From Calditrichia bacterium (GTDB lineage Bacteria; Calditrichota; Calditrichia; Calditrichales; Calditrichaceae), in contig JALWEA010000227.1 of NCBI GenBank assembly GCA_027039465.1, positions 1-10,244 on the forward strand: a stretch of DNA of 10,244 nucleotides. The letters run 5' to 3'. This document shows positions 6,625 through 10,244 of this stretch, piece by piece. How positions within the stretch are numbered: the stretch's first letter is position 1; each line of letters starts with the position of its first letter. The notes under the pieces are model-generated. The model was not told the DNA's origin. It saw only the letters and a program-made list of their open reading frames with translations, and did not search any database. The position numbers and the translations under genes are program-made.

Positions 6625-7896
6625 TCATTTCTCGATTTCATACAATTCGTGTAAAAATTCCAAATACTGCTCGTACAATTCCGGATTGCGGATATTCTTT
6701 TTAAGTAACTGAATATGTTGATGCAGTATTTTGTTCATCAGACTTTCCGTCAAATATTCGATCTGCTCCTTGCCGTCTTCCGGTAATCGGGAATTCAGAC
6801 GTTTCAGTTCGGCCAGACGCAATTCTTCAAAATAATGCTTTAAACGGTGAATGATTTGCGACGAAGCGTGGGTGGACAGCCAATCGGTAAACTGCTTCAC
6901 GTATTCCGTAATAATTTTTTGCGCTTTTGGGATTTCCTGTTTGCGCCGTCCCAAATTCATTTTGACCACTTCATTCAAATCGTCAAGGTTGTACAAGTAC
7001 ACATTGTCCAGCGCATCCATCTCAGGATCCAAATCACGAGGAATGGCCAGATCGATTAAAAACAAAGGATTGTACGGACGGTTTTTTAAATGCGGCTCCA
7101 CCATCTCACGGGTCAGTACGTAATCCGTAGCCGATGTGGCCGAAATGATAATATCGGTTTGCGCCAGCAAAGACGGAATTTCATCCAAAGAAAAGGCTTC
7201 GCCTTTGAAGCGCTCGGCCAGTTCCGCCGCTTTTTCGAACGTACGATTGGCAATTAAAATGCGACCGACGCCCTTGTCCAAAAAGTGCCCGGCAGCCAAC
7301 TCGGCCGTTTCGCCCGCGCCGATAAGTAAAACGGTTCGGTCGGCAAGACCGGTAAAAATTTTACGCGCCAATTCCACGCCGGCAAAACTTACGGACACCG
7401 CTCCATCCGAAAGAAACGTTTCCGAACGCACATGCTTTTGCGCCTGCAATCCGAAGCTAAACAGCTTATTTAACAAAGCATCGGTAGCGTGAATTTCGTG
7501 GGCTAATTGGTAGGCTTCTTTCACCTGAGCGGTAATCTGCGGTTCCCCGATGACCTGAGAATCCAATCCGGAAGCCACTTCAAAAAAATGATGCACCGCT
7601 TCCTTGCCCTGAAAAACATAAATGTATTGAGGATGGGTGAAAATCGTACTTTGCTTAAAGGTATTCAAATGCTCACGAATCGGTGGAATTTCTTCAGGCG
7701 TCAAGTCGCCGCTCAAATAAACTTCGGTACGATTGCAGGTGGAAACCGTAAGTACGCCTTTCAGATCGAATGCATTCAGCAACGATTTTTGTACCGCTAT
7801 TTGCTCGTCTTTAGCAAATGCGATCTTTTCTCTGATTTCGACCGGAGCCGTTTTATGTGAAATCCCTATTAAAGTCAGGGGAATATGTGTATTCAT
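6625..7896 (-). CDS. hemA: Glutamyl-tRNA reductase HemA
   Basis: NADPH-dependent reduction of glutamyl-tRNA(Glu) to glutamate-1-semialdehyde, the committed step of C5-pathway tetrapyrrole synthesis. The product is 423 aa, typical. Seen: GISHKTAPVEIREK (11-24); STCNRTEVY with the nucleophilic cysteine C54; SGLDSQVIGEPQI (109-121); an NADPH-binding Rossmann motif LLIGAGETAEL (190-200) followed by ANRTFEKA; and a C-terminal helical dimerisation domain rich in Lys/Glu/Leu. It follows the CcsA/HemX gene by 16 nt and is followed by hemC after 4 nt, so these are almost certainly co-transcribed. The upstream ribosome-binding site is weak (GAGAAAA). The partner aminotransferase gene hemL is not in the window. 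Confidence 0.98.
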   Translation of the reverse strand: MNTHIPLTLIGISHKTAPVEIREKIAFAKDEQIAVQKSLLNAFDLKGVLTVSTCNRTEVYLSGDLTPEEIPPIREHLNTFKQSTIFTHPQYIYVFQGKEAVHHFFEVASGLDSQVIGEPQITAQVKEAYQLAHEIHATDALLNKLFSFGLQAQKHVRSETFLSDGAVSVSFAGVELARKIFTGLADRTVLLIGAGETAELAAGHFLDKGVGRILIANRTFEKAAELAERFKGEAFSLDEIPSLLAQTDIIISATSATDYVLTREMVEPHLKNRPYNPLFLIDLAIPRDLDPEMDALDNVYLYNLDDLNEVVKMNLGRRKQEIPKAQKIITEYVKQFTDWLSTHASSQIIHRLKHYFEELRLAELKRLNSRLPEDGKEQIEYLTESLMNKILHQHIQLLKKNIRNPELYEQYLEFLHELYEIEK

Positions 7897-7912
7897 TTTT
7901 CTCGATTAAACA

Positions 7913-8737
7913 TTAATAAAATTTGTGAAACGATTTAATTAATAAAAACACCGTTGCTCCGCCGACGGACAGGAGCGAAAATCCAAAAATATTCAAATAG
8001 GCCATGGTACGCAACGACCATTTGCGGAATGTGGCTCCTAAATAAATCACCAAATACAAAAACCAGATAAAGTCCGTAAAAATCACTTTGGGATCTTTTA
8101 CAAAAAAATGGCCGAACATTTGCCTGGTTTGCAAATGTCCCAAAAGAATACCCACTCCCATTAAAATAATACCGATCAGCACCGCGCGCTTGCTCATGTT
8201 CTCTAGATAGGTCACCGGCGGCAATTGTTCATACCAGCGATTAAAACGACGCTCTTTCATGTTCTTGTACTGAATGAGAAACATGATCGCATAAATAGCT
8301 CCGATCGCCAATGCCGTGTAGCCGATGATGTTAAGCGAAGCGTGAATGGCAAAGGTGGGCGTGGACAGCAACCGATTGTGTTCCGGCTGCCAATGATGAT
8401 TAAAGGCCGCAATGAAAGCGGGGAAAAAAGCAAAAATCATGATAAAAAAACCGGAAGCCTTGTTGTTAAAGCTGCGCTCGATCAGGTAATAAACCAACAA
8501 AACGGAAAAAGCCAAAAACGATAAAGCGTCATAAGTGGATGACAGGGGCATACTTTTCAAATAAAGCTGGCGCAAGACAATTTCGGCTCCGTGAATAATC
8601 AATAAACCGAGCAAAAGCGTCTTGGTCCATTGCTCGTATTTTTTGTGCTTTCCGGTAAAGATCATGTAATAAACATAGACCAAACCCAGATAAAAAATCG
8701 GCAACAAAATACTCAAAATTTCACAAAATAATCGCAT
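7913..8737 (-). CDS. ccsA: Cytochrome c assembly protein, CcsA/HemX family
   Basis: Polytopic membrane protein of the CcsA/CcmC/HemX superfamily (haem handling or cytochrome c maturation). At 274 aa I see about eight hydrophobic segments (near residues 7-27, 39-56, 69-87, 96-112, 130-155, 183-200, 218-236, 246-267). Candidate haem-ligating histidines are H49, H132 (in FAIHASLNIIGY) and H201 (GILLGH). The tryptophan-rich WWD signature is degraded: the region reads QMFGHFFVKDPKVIFTDFIWFLYLVIYL, keeping DPK but lacking the WG-W-WD tryptophans. This fits HemX-like proteins encoded beside hemA better than a full CcsA synthase subunit; in Bacillus, HemX affects HemA abundance. It starts the visible cluster, with AAGGA 8 nt before its ATG. 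Family assignment is firm; the CcsA-versus-HemX role is inference. Confidence 0.88.
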   Translation of the reverse strand: MRLFCEILSILLPIFYLGLVYVYYMIFTGKHKKYEQWTKTLLLGLLIIHGAEIVLRQLYLKSMPLSSTYDALSFLAFSVLLVYYLIERSFNNKASGFFIMIFAFFPAFIAAFNHHWQPEHNRLLSTPTFAIHASLNIIGYTALAIGAIYAIMFLIQYKNMKERRFNRWYEQLPPVTYLENMSKRAVLIGIILMGVGILLGHLQTRQMFGHFFVKDPKVIFTDFIWFLYLVIYLGATFRKWSLRTMAYLNIFGFSLLSVGGATVFLLIKSFHKFY

Positions 8738-8796
8738 ACCCGCTTCCTTTAATGCAAACCATAGCCCAGAATTTCATCGATTCTTTTCAGGTGGTT

Positions 8797-8824
8797 AAAA
8801 TAAATATATTTTCAGCTAAAACAA
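8797..8824 (-). promoter_or_regulatory. Possible promoter of the hem cluster
   Basis: Minus strand: TTGTTT (8824-8819), 16-bp spacer, TATTTT (8802-8797), 59 bp upstream of the ccsA/hemX start codon, in an AT-rich stretch. It is the only reasonable promoter-like pair I find before the first gene of the cluster. AT-richness makes chance matches common. Confidence 0.3.
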
Positions 8825-8836
8825 AATTAGAATGAT

Positions 8837-8846
8837 CGGTTAACCG
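8837..8846. promoter_or_regulatory. Palindrome CGGTTAACCG upstream of the putative promoter
   Basis: Perfect 10-bp palindrome centred 17 bp upstream of the proposed -35 box, within the upstream region of the hem cluster. Its position would suit an activator site; no known regulator motif is recognised. Confidence 0.2.
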
Positions 8847-8894
8847 TCGGTTTTTTAAAATTATTTTGCGGGAATCCAATCGGCGGCCGCTCGA

Positions 8895-8954
8895 TTATCC
8901 GTAAGTTGAAATGTGAACATTTATTTTGATTTGGAAGGTTAATAAAAGTCCGGC
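8895..8954 (+). repeat. Short repeat copy related to 1771-1808
   Basis: TTATCCGTAA at 8895-8904 followed by TGTG..CATTT and, further on, AAGTCCGGC (8946-8954) repeats the arrangement seen at 1771-1808, with about 20 extra bases in the middle. The rest of the gene-free stretch 8955-9089 shows no feature I can support. Confidence 0.45.
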
Positions 8955-9089
8955 GATCCAGGGCCGATCTTTTTTATTAATGCTAAGAATTAAATCGGAT
9001 CCATTCTTACACCGCTGCCCAATCCTGTATTGTACTGCAAAACGGTAAATAAGGCCTTTGCCATTGAGCAGTAAAAAGAAAGATGAACT

Positions 9090-9198
9090 AATTGGGAACT
9101 GGGAACTGGAATTGGTTAAATGGTTGAATTGTTGAATGGGGAAATCGTCATTCGTATATCCGTTATTCGTTAATCGTGAATATTGCTTGTACAGTCGG
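9090..9198 (+). repeat. Thirteen-unit heptad tandem array
   Basis: From 9090 to 9180 the sequence falls into thirteen 7-bp units without slippage. The motif drifts gradually from AACTGGG-like units through TGAATTG to TCGTTAA-like units. It ends in TATTGCTTGTACAGTCGG (9181-9198), which matches the end of the array after hemE. The 107-codon ORF that crosses this region on the minus strand is an artefact of the repeat. Confidence 0.75.
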
Positions 9199-9199
9199 C

Positions 9200-9291
9200 G
9201 GGGATTGCTTCGCTCCACTGCATTTCGCTCGCAATAACAGCATGGATGTCATCTCGAGGAGCGAGCGCAGCGAGTGACGCGGCGATCTCTT
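9200..9291. repeat. ~90-bp imperfect palindromic element
   Basis: The left part (9201-9238, GGGATTGCTTCGCTCC and CGCTCGCAATAAC) is approximately the reverse complement of the right part (9248-9291, GTCATCTCGAGGAGCGAGCG to GCGGCGATCTC). This GATTGCTTCGCTCC...CGCTCGCAAT word pattern is one I associate with widespread short palindromic intergenic repeats in environmental bacteria. Confidence 0.6.
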
Positions 9292-9336
9292 CCAAAGCGG
9301 CAACGGACGTAAGGGATTATTCTTTTTGTCCTTATT

Positions 9337-9392
9337 GTCGGGACTACTCGACAACTGGTTGCCTTTGTTCGCGTCCGGTTCCCGAGTGATTC
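9337..9392 (-). repeat. Half-degraded REP-like unit with conserved flank
   Basis: On the minus strand this reads AAGGCAACCAGTTGTCGAGT, then AGTCCCGAC, matching 621-676. Both the ~30-bp upstream flank and the 5' arm of the 41-bp unit are preserved. The 3' arm is lost (AATAAGGACAAAAAG in place of the TCGGGAC arm), so the hairpin is broken. Confidence 0.6.
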
Positions 9393-9402
9393 TGCCAAAC
9401 AC

Positions 9403-9511
9403 GTAGGGGCGAAGTATTTCCCTAATAAATAAAGAAACAATCGATATCTTTGGTTGCACAACGTTAAATTTTTAAATTTGCAATGTCGTTGCGGAAATGC
9501 TTCGCCCTTAC
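9403..9511. repeat. 109-bp segment with 19-bp inverted ends
   Basis: GTAGGGGCGAAGTATTTCC (9403-9421) is complementary to 9493-9511 at 17 of 19 positions. The 71-bp interior is AT-rich and contains an AAATTTTTAAATTT palindromic core. The right end overlaps the start of the dispersed 70-bp repeat, so the two may be parts of one element. Confidence 0.6.
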
Positions 9512-9568
9512 ATCAAACATCCCAAGATGAAAAAGCGGAATCGTATCGCGGGACGGACATGCCACAAT
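9499..9568 (+). repeat. Dispersed ~70-bp repeat, copy 2
   Basis: Runs from GCTTCGCCCTTAC to GCCACAAT and is about 83% identical by eye to 3405-3473 on the minus strand. The remaining stretch 9569-9700 has only a small hairpin (GGCAAGGC pairing with GCTTTGCC, 9611-9634) that lacks a T-tract on either side. Confidence 0.7.
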
Positions 9569-9700
9569 TATTTGGCAACCGGACATATAAATTCGCTCTA
9601 GTAGCAAATCGGCAAGGCACCTTACAGCTTTGCCCTTCTACCAAATCATCTCCGTCTGTATGGGGCAAGTAGAACTATTTTTTGGAACCCTTGTTGAGAC

Positions 9701-10114
9701 TTAATCTAATATTTTAATTTCTTCAATATTTTTAAAATCTGATTTATTTTTCGTGGCAATTTTATCAATACCATTTGCTAATGAAATACTTGCTATTTCA
9801 AAATCGTGAATTTTTAGCCCTACAGGTTTATATTTTTTAAGAAGTTCGTAAAAAATCAGATGCGTTTTTTCATTTGGATAGAGGATAGTTATATCGGTTA
9901 ATAATTCGGATAATATTCCCAAAGCGTCTATTACATTTATTCTAACGGTTTCTGCTCTTGTTAATACAACTAAAAATTCCGATAAATTTTTAGATGTCGT
10001 ATATAATTCATTCTCAGGATCAAGTAAAATTTCCAAACTTTTTTGATGAAATTTGGAATCGGCATCTATTGAATAGATCAATATATTTGTATCAACAAGA
10101 ATCCTATTACTCAT
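9701..10114 (-). CDS. vapC: PIN-domain ribonuclease, VapC-like toxin
   Basis: Type II toxin-antitoxin ribonuclease candidate; VapC-family toxins cleave RNA using Mg2+ held by a cluster of acidic residues. The product is 137 aa, the usual PIN length. Seen: LVDTNILIY with D8, LSEFL with E46, LKIHDFEIASIS with D104, and ATKNKSDF with N123 and D126, which together make the full PIN acidic set. The ATG at 10114 overlaps by 8 nt the stop of the upstream small gene, the arrangement expected of a toxin coupled to its antitoxin; AAGG lies close upstream. A+T content (about 70%) is far above the hem genes, which points to separate acquisition. No clear terminator follows. No domain suggests a different role, but the RNA target cannot be read from sequence. 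Confidence 0.88.
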   Translation of the reverse strand: MSNRILVDTNILIYSIDADSKFHQKSLEILLDPENELYTTSKNLSEFLVVLTRAETVRINVIDALGILSELLTDITILYPNEKTHLIFYELLKKYKPVGLKIHDFEIASISLANGIDKIATKNKSDFKNIEEIKILD

Positions 10115-10244
10115 AGGCCTTCTGCCTGATATTTATATTATCATATTGACCATGTAAATGCAACTTCCTGATTTTTCTTTTTATCATATTACGTTTATTT
10201 ACGGTCTTTATATATTTTTCCACTTCATATAAAAGTTCATCAGG
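10107..10244 (-). CDS. Partial antitoxin-like small protein upstream of the PIN toxin (5' end outside window)
   Basis: The last 45 codons of an open frame run into the window from the right edge and end in TAA at 10109-10107, overlapping the toxin ATG as ATGAGTAA. The visible peptide begins PDELLYEVEKYIK and continues with a very basic stretch (KRNMIKRKIRKL). The opening resembles the LP-EL-EV-DFI pattern common in small VapC-partner antitoxins of the DUF2281-like type, although those normally have this motif near the N-terminus. That suggests the true start lies only a few residues beyond the edge. The assignment rests mostly on position and overlap. Confidence 0.6.
   Translation of the reverse strand, partial: PDELLYEVEKYIKTVNKRNMIKRKIRKLHLHGQYDNINIRQKAYE

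Noticed and set aside
8837..8857. Terminator-like AACC-GTC-GGTT followed by T6 on the plus strand
   Set aside because: The stem is only 4 bp and no plus-strand gene precedes it.
8949..8975. Possible terminator CGGC-loop-GCCG followed by ATCTTTTTT
   Set aside because: The stem is only 4 bp with an 8-nt loop, and no gene ends before it on the plus strand.
8895..9218. 107-codon open frame on the minus strand
   Set aside because: It runs through the heptad array and neighbouring repeats, shows low-complexity composition and no domain or ribosome-binding site; it is a by-product of the repeat.
9163..9672. Other short open frames on both strands between the hem cluster and the toxin gene
   Set aside because: They overlap palindromic repeats and the REP-like unit, overlap one another, and show no protein-like motifs.

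Overview
The window is dominated by a haem (tetrapyrrole) biosynthesis cluster on the minus strand. In transcription order, right to left, it reads: a CcsA/HemX-type membrane protein, hemA, hemC, hemD, hemE, hemN, hemH, and the first 198 codons of a HemY-type protoporphyrinogen oxidase that runs off the left edge. Together these carry glutamyl-tRNA(Glu) to glutamate-1-semialdehyde (HemA), then porphobilinogen to uroporphyrinogen III (HemC, HemD), coproporphyrinogen III (HemE), protoporphyrinogen IX (HemN), protoporphyrin IX (HemY) and protohaem (HemH). Only hemL and hemB are missing from the pathway and must lie elsewhere. The first four genes are packed tightly, with a 16-nt gap, a 4-nt gap and a 20-nt overlap. 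From hemD onward every spacer is expanded (about 140-320 bp) and filled with repeats.

The right end holds a different kind of DNA. Positions 9701-10244 are very AT-rich (roughly 70% or more A+T, against about 50% in the hem genes). They carry a PIN-domain (VapC-like) toxin whose start overlaps by 8 nt the stop of a small, partial antitoxin-like gene. Between this module and the hem cluster lie about 960 bp with no credible gene.

The most unusual content is in the spacers. I see (i) degenerate tandem arrays with an exact 7-bp period, up to 13 unbroken units; (ii) a 41-bp hairpin-forming unit, REP-like with GTAG at the stem foot, in two tandem copies plus two dispersed ones; (iii) a dispersed unit of about 70 bp that lies downstream of a heptad array in the same order and orientation in two spacers, with weaker traces in two more; (iv) several inverted-repeat elements, one of which (4674-4896, 18-bp perfect ends) separates hemD from hemE. 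These look like small non-autonomous palindromic elements nested in spacers. No transposase is present in the window.

Organism: a Gram-negative-type bacterium of moderate GC. The hem gene order, the CcsA/HemX gene heading the cluster, and the repeat-laden spacers recall FCB-group lineages (for example Calditrichota, Bacteroidota, Ignavibacteriota). This is an impression from recognition and not a determination.
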